DNA of 64,000 nt from the NCBI GenBank assembly GCA_910588565.1, contig CAJUPF010000002.1, positions 62,001-126,000 on the forward strand, in the 5' to 3' direction. Both the position numbers and the translations under genes were made by a program. Shown here in pieces: positions 1 through 8,724 of the stretch (the first letter of the stretch is position 1; each line of letters begins with the position of its first letter). This stretch comes from an uncultured Lachnospiraceae bacterium. Lineage in GTDB: Bacteria > Bacillota > Clostridia > Lachnospirales > Lachnospiraceae. The notes under the pieces are model-generated. The model did not search any database. It was not told the DNA's origin and was given only the letters and a program-made list of their open reading frames with translations.

Positions 1-767
1 CCGATCCAGCGTCTCAGTCGTTCCGATAAACAGATATCCGCCAGGTTCCAGACATTCATATACCCTCTGAAGAAGGGCGTTCTTAGTAGGTTCATCAAAA
101 TATATCATCACATTCCGTAAAAATACCGTATGCATTTTTTTACGGAATGGCAGAGGATTCATCAAATTAAATTTACGGAAAAGAACTTGCTGTTTCAGTT
201 CATCTTTTACCAGGTACTGCGTCCCGCCTGCAACAGGCTTGAAAAAATTCTTGACCCACTGTTTCGGGAGATTGCGGAGCTGTTCTGCACTGTACACGCC
301 TGCGACGGCCTGCTGCAGCACCCGCGTGGATACGTCTGTCGCCAGAATCCTCATATCCCACTTATCTCTCTCAATTCCAAAAAATTCCGAGAGCACCATC
401 GCTATCATATAAGGCTCTTCCCCTGTGGAAGCCGCTCCGCACCAGATACGGAGATCTTTTTTGGCCGCTTCCTTCGTCTTAAGCCAGGGAAGTACAACTT
501 TCCGGAAGTATTCAAAATGTTCAAACTCCCTCATAAAATATGTATGGTTCGTGGTAAGCAGATTCACCAGCATCTTATCCAGCTGTCCGCTCCTGTCCCT
601 TTTCAGGGCATCCATATAGGCATTCAGGTTGCTATAGCCGCTTTTTCTCAGATAATTCTCCAGCCGTCCATTGATAATCACCTTTTTCTGGCTCATATCT
701 ATGCCGTAATTATCTTTCATATAAACTGAAACCCGTTTAAACTCTTCCTCCGTTATCAAAACGTCAT
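1..767 (-). CDS. cheR: CheR-type chemotaxis protein methyltransferase, 3' end cut by window edge
   Basis: CheR transfers methyl groups from SAM to glutamates of chemoreceptors in the cytoplasm. About 255 residues are visible in one open frame that runs off the window. The frame starts at the ATG at 767, preceded by AGGAGG. Residues about 8-60 match the CheR N-terminal helical domain. The stretch TTNHTYFMRE near residue 72 corresponds to the usual TTNxTxFFRE signature. The SAM-binding loop IWCGAASTGEEPY is at about 108-120, and FLRNVMIYFD is near the visible C-terminal part. It precedes a run of response regulators and a histidine kinase on the same strand. A fused C-terminal domain cannot be excluded because the end is missing. 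The family assignment is firm from the motifs. Confidence 0.9.
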
Positions 768-829
768 TCCTCCTGTTATAATCATGCTCCTGTCTATTCA
801 GCAATTTTCCATCGCTGCCTATCTGTCTT

Positions 830-1864
830 TCAGTATAATTGACGTGAGATTTTGAAACATATATCAAATATATCGGGATTCACCGTTACGCCTGCATCTT
901 TTTCCAGCGCCGCAAGAGCCGCTTCTCTTGAGCAGTCCATATCCTCCGTCAGAGCCGTGTACCGCTCCATAATGGAAACAATCTGCGCCGCCAGCGGAAT
1001 CCCATCCTGCTTTAGCCTGTCAGGATATCCGCTGCCATCCCAGTTCTCATGATGATGGCGTATTACATCAGCAGCAATGCCTATAAAATCATTATACTCA
1101 TTGCCGCGATAGAGTTCCTCTAAAAGCTGCGCTCCTATCTTCGGATGTTTCTGTATAATTACAGTTTCTTCTTCGGTCAGTTCCGCCTTTTTCTGAAGGA
1201 TCTCCATTGGAATTCCAATATTTCCTATATCGCAAAGCGGCGCTGCCAGCTCTATCGCATCAATAAACATATCTGAAACCTTATCTTCAAACAGCGGCGA
1301 AAGCTGCATCCCCTGCGCTAAAATCCGGCAGTTGCGCTTCAGCCGCTCCGTATGTCCCTTATCACAGCAGGCATTCTGCGCCGCAATATTCGCCAGCGCA
1401 TACAGAACATTTTTTTTCTCCTGCTCCATCTGCTTTAGCTGCTCGTTCACAGAAACCTGAAGCCTCCGGTTCATCTCCATCAGCTCCCGCTTCGCTGCGC
1501 CGAGGCCAAGATGCACTCCCACCCTCGCTTTAATTACCTCCGGGACAAACGGTTTGGTAATATAATCTTCCCCTCCATAAGAAAGGCCTTCCACAATAGA
1601 CTGCGGATCATCAAAAGCAGAAATAAATATAATCGGAATATGCCTTGTCTTTCTGCTGTTCTTTACTGCTTTGCACAATTCATACCCATCCATCACGGGC
1701 ATGGAAATATCTGTCAGGATCAGCTGCGGCGATACTTCCGGCACCGCCGCAAGCGCAGCCTTTCCATTTTCTGCCAAAACCGGGTAACAGCCGATACTTT
1801 GAATAATTTCTTCCAGAATAAGACGGTTCGATTCCACATCATCTACTATCAGAATCTTATCCAT
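830..1864 (-). CDS. Response regulator with degenerate HD-GYP domain
   Basis: A receiver domain (residues about 2-120) has the acidic pair D9-D10, probable phospho-acceptor D52 in LTDISMP, and a Lys in YITKPF. It is followed by a helical linker and an HD-GYP domain (about 165-343). HD-GYP proteins normally hydrolyse cyclic-di-GMP. Here the HD motif reads CDIGNIGIP instead of HDIGKIGIP, so a metal-ligand His is replaced by Cys, while HHHENWDGSGYP is kept. Activity may be lost, leaving a binding or sensor role; that is inference. The ATG at 1864 is chosen because GGAGGT lies just upstream and the frame then begins MDKILIVDD. The start sits one base after the stop of the kinase pseudogene, so translation was probably coupled. 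Confidence 0.85.
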   Translation of the reverse strand: MDKILIVDDVESNRLILEEIIQSIGCYPVLAENGKAALAAVPEVSPQLILTDISMPVMDGYELCKAVKNSRKTRHIPIIFISAFDDPQSIVEGLSYGGEDYITKPFVPEVIKARVGVHLGLGAAKRELMEMNRRLQVSVNEQLKQMEQEKKNVLYALANIAAQNACCDKGHTERLKRNCRILAQGMQLSPLFEDKVSDMFIDAIELAAPLCDIGNIGIPMEILQKKAELTEEETVIIQKHPKIGAQLLEELYRGNEYNDFIGIAADVIRHHHENWDGSGYPDRLKQDGIPLAAQIVSIMERYTALTEDMDCSREAALAALEKDAGVTVNPDIFDICFKISRQLY

Positions 1865-1865
1865 C

Positions 1866-3346
1866 CTATCCACCTCCCTGTATCTGCAAAACCCTGAATA
1901 ATTCTGCAAAGTCAGCCATTATTCTGTCATAATTTTCTTTTTGGACCGCCATCTTAAGCCGTAATACCATGCGCCTGACCTCTCCCGGCGCCTCCTGGGT
2001 CAGCTGCCTGACCGTATCCATAAATACTTCCGCCTTTTCCCAGTTTTCCATCTCCACACAGAGAATCAGCTTTGATAAATTCTTCTCCAGGTTTTTGCGG
2101 TTCTCCCGTGTGCCAAACTGCCTGGCGTCCTCTATGGCCTCGTCTTCAAATGCTGCCATATCCAAAGGCATATCTATATGATCTGGCTGCAGTAAACTTT
2201 CATCTTCTTCACTTACACCTACCCAAATCGAGAAAGAAAATGTGCTTCCTTTATTCTTCTCACTTGCCACTTCAATCCTGCCGCCCATCAGTTCCACGAG
2301 CTGCTTACAGATCGTCAGTCCAAGCCCGGTGCCGCCATATTTCCTGGAAATAGACGCATCCACCTGCGAAAAGCTTTGAAACAGTTTATCCTGATCCTCA
2401 ATATCAATCCCAATCCCGGTATCTTTTACCATAAAAAACAATTCTATTTTGTCCTTCACCTGGGCTGTCAATACCGCTTCCACAGTAATCTTGCCCACCG
2501 AAGTAAACTTCTGCGCATTGGACAAGAGATTTCCAAGAACCTGAACGATACGCAGTTCATCCCCAATGACATATTCCGGTATCCGGGGAGATACCGTCAT
2601 AAAAAATGCAAGTCCCTTCTCGGTCAGCTTATTGATGTGATTGCTCCTCACATAATCCAGCATATTCCTGAAATGAAACCTTCGGGGTTCTAATGTAAAT
2701 TTTCCGGCTTCCAGTTTGGAAAAATCCAGAATGTTGTCAATAATTTTATTCATATCGCCACAGCAGCGCTCCATCATCTGCAGCGCCCGTATGGTCTGCT
2801 TATCCAAATCTTCCCCCAGCAGGACTTTAATATTGCCCAGTATTCCTTGACAGGCGTCCGCAGTTCATGTGTTACATTTGCCACAAACTCCGACTTGACT
2901 TTTAAAGCCAGCTGCGCTTCCTGTTTCACCTGGCTGATCTCCCGGTTTAAAAATTCCTTTTCCAGGATATCAACCGCCATGCATATATAAATCCCAAAAT
3001 CGCCGCTTTCCCTGTCGGACATTCTGAAATGTCCCTGAACTTCCGGCTCTGGCTTATCCTGGAGTAAAATCCTTGCCTCCACCGGGAAGCAAGTGCGGTT
3101 TCCCCGGTAAGCCGCCAGCTTTTTGACTTCTTTTCCAAAGGAAAACTCTGTCTCTAATCTATCCTCACCCTGCGCAAATGCACCTGGAAAGACTTTGCTG
3201 ATATGAATTCCGCAAAGTCCTCCTTCATACCCTAACTTCACTTCCGCCGCTGTATTTGCATAAGTGACAATCCCTGCACGGTCAAACATCAGAATCAGTT
3301 CCAATGCATCTTCCGCCGGAAATATACAGCTTTCATTTACTTCCAT
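1866..3346 (-). pseudogene. PAS-containing histidine kinase, frameshifted in the H-box
   Basis: Two frames together make one sensor kinase. The upstream frame (ATG at 3346 after GGAGGG) holds a PAS-like region with YANTAAEVKLGYEG and the start of the dimerisation helix, FVANVTHELRTPV. Immediately after that the frame fails. Reading one base over near 2847-2848 restores NGILGNIKVLLGEDLDKQTIRALQ, which continues into the downstream frame. There the N box (GNLLSNAQKFT), G1 (DTGIGIDIED) and G2 (GGTGLGLTICKQ) are intact. The C-terminal ~110 residues look like an Hpt-type helical bundle without an evident phosphorylatable His. A single missing base after GTCAA explains the break. It could be a real null mutation or a sequencing error. 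No hybrid receiver is present; the adjacent response regulators are the likely partners. Confidence 0.8.
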
Positions 3347-3452
3347 GATACCCTCCTGCGCAATTGCCTGCCAGCTGCAGTCTGCACTGTACAAATATAT
3401 CCTATGGCAAAAAAAGACAGCAAAAAATCTGTAGCTTCTTTGCTGCCCGCTG

Positions 3453-3481
3453 GTTACAGCGGCCTTTGGCCGCACTGTAAC
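3453..3481. repeat. GTTACAG...CTGTAAC palindrome
   Basis: GTTACAG-CGGCC, a three-base loop, GGCCG-CA-CTGTAAC form an inverted repeat with a two-base bulge. It lies between the HD-GYP regulator and the kinase pseudogene. It shares GTTACAG-type ends with palindromes at 47957, 52169, 63310 and 63943. Confidence 0.6.
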
Positions 3482-3502
3482 AGAATTCGTCCATTTAAAA
3501 TA

Positions 3503-4591
3503 TCAGGAAACATTCTCTGAATCCAATTCATCCAGAATCTGGAAAAAATCCTCTTTTGCAAGCCTCAGGCACATAAGTATATTCTCAGAAAACTGACCGC
3601 ACTCGCCATTCAGAATCATCTGAAATGCGGTATCAGGTGAAAATGATTTCTTATATACCCTCGGGCTTACCAATGCGTCAAAAACGTCTGCGACAGCAAC
3701 AACCTGCGCACTGATTGGAATATCATCTCCCGCCAGGTGATCCGGATATCCCCGGCCATCCCATCTTTCATGATGATGGCGGCAAATCTCATAGCAGTAT
3801 TTGTCAAACTCACTGATTTCTTTCCGGTAGAACTTCTTTAGTATATCACAGCCAATCGTCGTATGCGTCTTCATAAGTTCAAATTCTTCATCTGTCAGGC
3901 GGCCCGGCTTGTTCAGCACAGCATCCGGTATTCCGATCTTGCCAATATCATGCAGCGCGGATGCCCTGACAATCTGATCTACCTGAAATTCGGTCAGATC
4001 CGTCTCCGGAAACTGTTTCAGATAATAGTTCAGCAATACCCTTGTATAATACTTGATGCGCTTGGTATGTTCGCCCGTCTCCGCACTTCTCGATTCCACT
4101 ACAGAGCTGAGCGCGTCGATCATAAATTCATTGGCCTCATTGATCTCCTTTTGCTTGGCCAAAAGCATCTCTTCCTGCTCCTTTAAGCGTATCGCCATAT
4201 TCTGTTTGCTCTGGTAGAGCTCAATAATATTCTTACTTCTCTTACGAACGATATGCGGATAAAAAGGCTTATGTATTACGTCCGCCACGCCATACGAATA
4301 TGCCTTATCTTCACTGTCTCCGATTGTCTCACTTGTAATCAGTATGACTGGAACTTCATCCAACAGGTCGTGTTCCTTCATATATTCCAACACTGCAAAG
4401 CCATTCAGAACCGGCATCAGGATATCAAGTAAAATCAGCACAATATTGTGATTGCTCTCAATCTGGGTAATTGCTTCCTGCCCATTTGCCGCTTCAATTG
4501 TCTCATATGTATCCCTGTCTTCAAACATTCCATCCAGTATCAGGCGGTTGATCTCTTCATCATCGACAATCAATATCTGCTTCTTATCCAT
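3503..4591 (-). CDS. Response regulator with HD-GYP phosphodiesterase domain
   Basis: This 362-residue cytoplasmic protein has a receiver domain (about 2-125; acidic pair in ILIVDDEE, phospho-acceptor in LLDILMP, Lys in VIHKPF). A coiled-coil-like linker with KQNMAIRLKEQEE follows, then an HD-GYP domain (about 165-340). Unlike its neighbour at 830-1864, it keeps all family motifs: ALHDIGKIGIPD, RHHHERWDGRGYPDH and VVAVADVFDAL. Cyclic-di-GMP hydrolysis is therefore the expected activity. The ATG at 4591 is preferred over upstream in-frame codons because GAGGAG is five bases before it and the receiver begins directly. Downstream lie the kinase pseudogene and the degenerate paralogue, forming a phosphorelay-like gene set with CheR. 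Confidence 0.92.
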   Translation of the reverse strand: MDKKQILIVDDEEINRLILDGMFEDRDTYETIEAANGQEAITQIESNHNIVLILLDILMPVLNGFAVLEYMKEHDLLDEVPVILITSETIGDSEDKAYSYGVADVIHKPFYPHIVRKRSKNIIELYQSKQNMAIRLKEQEEMLLAKQKEINEANEFMIDALSSVVESRSAETGEHTKRIKYYTRVLLNYYLKQFPETDLTEFQVDQIVRASALHDIGKIGIPDAVLNKPGRLTDEEFELMKTHTTIGCDILKKFYRKEISEFDKYCYEICRHHHERWDGRGYPDHLAGDDIPISAQVVAVADVFDALVSPRVYKKSFSPDTAFQMILNGECGQFSENILMCLRLAKEDFFQILDELDSENVS

Positions 4592-4696
4592 GTCACTCCT
4601 CACTATAACATATCTTTTTGTAACATATTTTTCTAATAAGATAACACTTTTGAAAAAAAATGTCAAAACAATTCGTAACTGTGCATGAACTGCCCA

Positions 4697-4727
4697 GTAA
4701 TCAGGCAGACAAAGCCTGCCTGATTAC
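4697..4727. other. Perfect 12-bp inverted repeat, 7-base loop
   Basis: GTAATCAGGCAG and CTGCCTGATTAC flank ACAAAGC. The hairpin sits between the end of the beta-glucuronidase operon and the start of the HD-GYP regulator gene. No T-tract follows on the minus strand, so it is not a classical intrinsic terminator in that direction. It may still end or insulate the upstream operon transcript. Confidence 0.5.
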
Positions 4728-4820
4728 GCTACGTTTATTATAATAAAAATATTACCGTTTGTCTACTGTAAATTGAAGCCTGGATTATAGTTAAAACATG
4801 GAAAAAGTTTTTTAAAACTT

Positions 4821-6614
4821 CTAGTTTTTATAACCGAAATCCGGGATATTCAGCCAGCGGTCTCTAAAATAATGCGCTGCGTATTTGGGCCGCCTCTCTC
4901 TGGTAAAGAGTCCTTTTTTGTTGCCGTCTATGCGCATCAGTCCCTGAATTGTCGCAAAATCCGCAAAATTCCAGGTGTGCTCGCCAACTACAAACGCGTA
5001 CTGATCGAGTATCCTGTTCATGACCTTATAATACTCTGTCTGATATTCCTCTGTAAACATATTCGGAACGGCAGAATGCAGTCCGGGTACGGTATCCACA
5101 CCATATTCTGTAATAATAACGGGCTTCTTCTTTTCTTTCCAGTATTCCATCTCGATCGTCATTGCCTGTTTGGCCGCGTCGAGATCTCCGCCGAAGATAT
5201 ACCAGCCATAATAGCGGTTCATACAGATAACATCCATTGCCGGAGCCACAATATCCTTCAGATAATCATTGTTGCATACAACGACAGTTACCGGGCGGTT
5301 CTGCGGATCCTGCTCATGCGCCAAATCATATAACGGTTTGAAATAGTCATATGAACTTTCTGATCTTGCAGCCGTATCCGGTTCATTGGCAATCGACCAC
5401 ATCACAATAGAAGGATGGTTCTTATCCCTTGCAATCATATCTTTGATCACGTCTCCATGATGCTCCTTCGTACGGCTTAAGTCTTTATACCAGTCTTCTT
5501 TCAGATTCGGGAAGTTCAGCCCGACTGCAGGCGTTTCTCCGATAACCACAATACCTTCTCTGTCGCAGAGGTTTAACATCTCTTCCGAATACGGATAGTG
5601 AGAGGTGCGGAAAGAGTTCGCTCCCATCCATTTCATCAGCGCAATGTCTTTTACATTCAGCGGCTCATCCATGCCCCTTCCATGCACTTCGCTGTCCTCA
5701 TGTTTGCCGCAGCCTTTGAAATAGAATGGTTTTCCATTAATCAGGAACTTATCTTCTTTTACTTCCACAGAGCGTACCCCAAAGGTCTGTGCATAAGTAT
5801 CTGCGCCGAATTTCACAACTGCGGTATACAGATAGGCCGCGCCTGGCTCCCAGAGATGTACGGAAGGAATCGTAAGCGCTCCGCTGGCAGCGCCTTTTGC
5901 TTCTGCCACCTGGTTCCCGGCTTCATCCAATAGGATAAGTTCCAGTTCCCCTTCACCCTGGCAGCTGATGTCGTACGCTACTTCGGCATCCTTATCCCTG
6001 ACTTCCGGCACAATGCTGATATCCGCGATATACTGCTTTGGCGTCGTATAGAGCTTAACCGGGCGGTGGATTCCGGCATAATTAAAAAAGTCAAAATTGG
6101 GGTAGTTCTTTGGCTTCACTTTGGTCTTTTTAACACTGTCAAATGGAGATAATTCTTCCCCGAACATTGCCTGCGCGCTTTCATTTCCTACCGGAAGCGT
6201 TGAAAAATCGACCCGGTTGTCTACCGCGACTGCAAGAAGATTGTCTCCCGGACGGACTTTTCCGTTTAATTCTGCTTCAAACGGCAGAAAACCGCCTTTA
6301 TGCTTACAGAGAAGTTCTCCGTTCAGCCAGACCTCTGCCGCCTGGGTGACTGATCCAAAGCGAATCATAATCCGCTCTGACTGCAGGGTACGCGGCACCT
6401 GAAATGTTGTCTGGTAATACGCATATCCGTAATGATCCCGGAACTGCTCCTTCGCTTTCTGATCATTGTAGGACGCGGGAACCGCCATGGTTTCCGGATT
6501 CTCCAATGGTTTTTTTAATTTCTCTTCTTCCAGATTTTCACTGCCAAGGGCAAACTGCCAGACGCCTGACAAATCAATCAGCGCCCTTGCTTCATTTAAT
6601 TGTGGATATAACAT
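4821..6614 (-). CDS. uidA: Beta-glucuronidase, GH2
   Basis: This 597-residue cytosolic enzyme (no signal peptide) hydrolyses beta-D-glucuronides. It has the GH2 order of jelly-roll sugar-binding domain, Ig-like domain and TIM barrel. The acid/base Glu is in MWSIANEPD near residue 410 and the nucleophile in IITEYGVD near 502, close to E413 and E504 of the E. coli enzyme. The N-x-K signature that reads the glucuronate carboxylate is present in DGNKKGLFTRERRPK near 567, which separates it from beta-galactosidases. The active-site loop after ETPAVGLNF is shorter than in E. coli, suggesting a mini-loop class; that is inference. It is the last gene of the ABC transporter operon and starts four bases after the preceding stop, so it probably acts on imported uronate oligosaccharides. 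Confidence 0.96.
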   Translation of the reverse strand: MLYPQLNEARALIDLSGVWQFALGSENLEEEKLKKPLENPETMAVPASYNDQKAKEQFRDHYGYAYYQTTFQVPRTLQSERIMIRFGSVTQAAEVWLNGELLCKHKGGFLPFEAELNGKVRPGDNLLAVAVDNRVDFSTLPVGNESAQAMFGEELSPFDSVKKTKVKPKNYPNFDFFNYAGIHRPVKLYTTPKQYIADISIVPEVRDKDAEVAYDISCQGEGELELILLDEAGNQVAEAKGAASGALTIPSVHLWEPGAAYLYTAVVKFGADTYAQTFGVRSVEVKEDKFLINGKPFYFKGCGKHEDSEVHGRGMDEPLNVKDIALMKWMGANSFRTSHYPYSEEMLNLCDREGIVVIGETPAVGLNFPNLKEDWYKDLSRTKEHHGDVIKDMIARDKNHPSIVMWSIANEPDTAARSESSYDYFKPLYDLAHEQDPQNRPVTVVVCNNDYLKDIVAPAMDVICMNRYYGWYIFGGDLDAAKQAMTIEMEYWKEKKKPVIITEYGVDTVPGLHSAVPNMFTEEYQTEYYKVMNRILDQYAFVVGEHTWNFADFATIQGLMRIDGNKKGLFTRERRPKYAAHYFRDRWLNIPDFGYKN

Positions 6615-6618
6615 ACGT

Positions 6619-7242
6619 TCAGTTTTCCTCCTGTTGTGTTTTTATATGATAATGTTTTGTCACCAATACGGTGATTTTACACTGTATATAGGCGGCAAGC
6701 CCGATTCCAATAACCAGAAACGGCGCTGCCACAAATAATCCGAAGACGACCATAACCACCATGACAAGGATCATCAGGACAGACCATCCCGGATTCTTCA
6801 GCGATGTTACAAAAGATACCATAACCAGGCGCACACCCTTGTATTCTGTTACCGCCATCATGGGAAACAGATATACAAATGTCATCAGATAGAGCAGCGC
6901 CATTACAAAGAAAAAGGCAAATAAAAACGCCCCCAGCTTACTTGACATGTTCCAATAGACGTATAAATCCGCTGCCAGAAACACCCCAAGGGCAAGGGCT
7001 GCCAGTCCGCAAACCGTACTGTTTGCAAAGTCTTTTTTAAACTCCCTGAAAAAAGAAGATATAGTATAGCTTTCCTCATCCTTTGTCAGACGCAGCGCTA
7101 CTGTGTACAATGCTTTTGTAGACGCGCCGAAAGTAATGACCGGAATGGAACATACAAACCATAATCCGGTCAGAATCAATAAATCTACTAATTTTCCAAC
7201 AAAATTCCACACAGGATTTTCATAATCAAACAGTTTTGACAT
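6619..7242 (-). CDS. YesL-like DUF624 membrane protein
   Basis: This 207-residue integral membrane protein has about five hydrophobic segments. It begins SKLFDYENPVWNFVGKLVDL and carries SIPVITFGASTKALY, both typical of the YesL/DUF624 family found next to carbohydrate ABC transporters of Firmicutes. The family's molecular role is not established. The second ATG (7242) of an ATGATG pair is chosen because it has the better spacing from GGAGG. It lies between the 179-residue membrane protein and beta-glucuronidase in the same operon. Confidence 0.85.
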   Translation of the reverse strand: MSKLFDYENPVWNFVGKLVDLLILTGLWFVCSIPVITFGASTKALYTVALRLTKDEESYTISSFFREFKKDFANSTVCGLAALALGVFLAADLYVYWNMSSKLGAFLFAFFFVMALLYLMTFVYLFPMMAVTEYKGVRLVMVSFVTSLKNPGWSVLMILVMVVMVVFGLFVAAPFLVIGIGLAAYIQCKITVLVTKHYHIKTQQEEN

Positions 7243-7304
7243 CATATTCCTCCAATTCTTCTCCGCTGCGGTGTACGCTCTATGCCTGGCTCGGGCAGTC
7301 TGCG

Positions 7305-7844
7305 CTATGGCTTCCGGCTCTGTAACATATAGCTGACAAATTCTTCCGCCATCTCTTTCCGCCCGCTGTTGTTCAGTATGCAGATATAAAGCGGCTCTTC
7401 CATGCCAAACGCTTCTTCCCATCTGCTCCCTGCCAGAGAACGGGCAGCGGCTTCGTCAACCGCGCCCCGCTCCCCATAATACACCACAACATCCATTGGT
7501 GCAATTATAACATCCAAATCATGCGCAAATACTTCCGTGGTAATTTTTTCCAACGATCCTGTATAGGCGTTTTCATTGAAATCCTGCGTATCAATGGAAA
7601 GAGTTGCATCAAGGAGAACCTTTCCATCCCCAATATGGCTCTCCTTTTTAAAATCTGCCGCAATCTCTTCCGCCGCTCCCAGACGTGTACCTGTATTGAT
7701 CAGGTACACGTTTAAAAGCATCTCTTCTTCTCCTAAAAATGAATATATGATACCCGCCGCAATCATCAGAAATGCTGCCGGCAGAATAACATGCCATTTG
7801 TAATACATCCAGAAATATTCCAGCTTTTTTCTGGCTTTCTCCAT
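7305..7844 (-). CDS. Membrane-anchored hypothetical protein of sugar ABC operon
   Basis: I do not recognise a named family. The 179-residue protein has a short basic N-terminus (MEKARKKLEYFWMYYKWHV), one hydrophobic segment at about 19-37 and an external domain of about 140 residues. That domain contains LDVIIAPMDVVVYYGERGAVDEA, faintly reminiscent of a solute-binding-protein fold fragment. It starts four bases after the MalG-type permease stop and precedes the YesL-like gene. The position suggests an accessory to uptake or sensing, but this is inference only. Confidence 0.7.
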   Translation of the reverse strand: MEKARKKLEYFWMYYKWHVILPAAFLMIAAGIIYSFLGEEEMLLNVYLINTGTRLGAAEEIAADFKKESHIGDGKVLLDATLSIDTQDFNENAYTGSLEKITTEVFAHDLDVIIAPMDVVVYYGERGAVDEAAARSLAGSRWEEAFGMEEPLYICILNNSGRKEMAEEFVSYMLQSRKP

Positions 7845-7848
7845 TTGA

Positions 7849-8703
7849 TTATCCTTTCAGGCCGGTTGCCGCAACACCTTCTACAAAGTATTTCTGCAGG
7901 CTGAGGAATACGATAATAACCGGGATCAGAGATAATACGGAACCTGCCATAATCAGGCCGTAATCGGAAGAATACTGTCCGATAAACATCTTTAATCCTA
8001 ACTGAATGGTCTTCTTGGCCTCTGTCTTTAAGTAAATCAACGGCCCTAAATAATCATTCCATGTCGCAACGAACGTAAAAATCGTCAGCGTGGACAAGGA
8101 TGGTTTGGACAGCGGAAGCATAATCTTCGCGTAGATCTGATATTCGCTCATTCCGTCAATCCGGGCAGCTTCGCAGAGTTCGCTTGGAATTCCGTCATAG
8201 AACTGCTTCATCATAAATACGCCGAATGCAGAAAATGCCTGTAAGCAAATCATTGCCAGTAATTTGTCATTTAATCCCATGCCACGCATCATAATAAACT
8301 GCGGTACCATGTACACCTGCCATGGCATGGCAATTGTTGCAATATATGCCAGGAACAGGACTTCTTTTCTTTTAAACTGCAGTTTTGAGAACGAATATGC
8401 CGCAAAACTGGAGGTCAGAAGCTGCAGGCAGGTAACAACGATCGTCAGGTAAATGGTGTTGGTCGCAAATTTCAGCATCGGAATCTTCGTCCAGATATCT
8501 ACATAATTTGACCATCTTGGCGATTCCGGAATCCATACGAAAGGATATGCGAATACTTCCCTGTCTGACTTAATCGAAGCGGAAAGCATCCAGAAGAACG
8601 GTACGATCATCGCCAGTGTAATAATGATCAGGATAATATATAACAGAATTTTCCCAATCAGGGCATTTCTTGATTTTGAAGCTAATTTTTTCTCTTTATT
8701 CAT
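7849..8703 (-). CDS. Carbohydrate ABC transporter permease, MalG type
   Basis: This 284-residue inner-membrane protein has six predicted segments. The EAA loop that docks onto the ATPase reads EAARIDGMSEYQIYAKIMLP at about 178-200, typical of the CUT1 MalG family. It ends with the usual AATGLKG tail. It is encoded 21 bases after the MalF-type gene and pairs with it to form the translocation pore. No ATPase gene is in the window. CUT1 systems of Firmicutes commonly share a genome-encoded MsmK-type ATPase, so that is the likely energiser. A uronate-containing oligosaccharide is the probable cargo from the neighbouring beta-glucuronidase. Confidence 0.95.
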   Translation of the reverse strand: MNKEKKLASKSRNALIGKILLYIILIIITLAMIVPFFWMLSASIKSDREVFAYPFVWIPESPRWSNYVDIWTKIPMLKFATNTIYLTIVVTCLQLLTSSFAAYSFSKLQFKRKEVLFLAYIATIAMPWQVYMVPQFIMMRGMGLNDKLLAMICLQAFSAFGVFMMKQFYDGIPSELCEAARIDGMSEYQIYAKIMLPLSKPSLSTLTIFTFVATWNDYLGPLIYLKTEAKKTIQLGLKMFIGQYSSDYGLIMAGSVLSLIPVIIVFLSLQKYFVEGVAATGLKG

Positions 8704-8724
8704 GTCTGGTTCCTCCTTTCCACT

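Noticed and set aside
130..729. Plus-strand open frame of 199 codons
   Set aside because: It is antisense to the clear cheR frame, which has all family motifs and a ribosome-binding site.
4804..4820. Terminator hairpin AAGTTTT/AAAACTT just after the beta-glucuronidase stop
   Set aside because: The stem is short and all A-T; too weak to call without transcript data.
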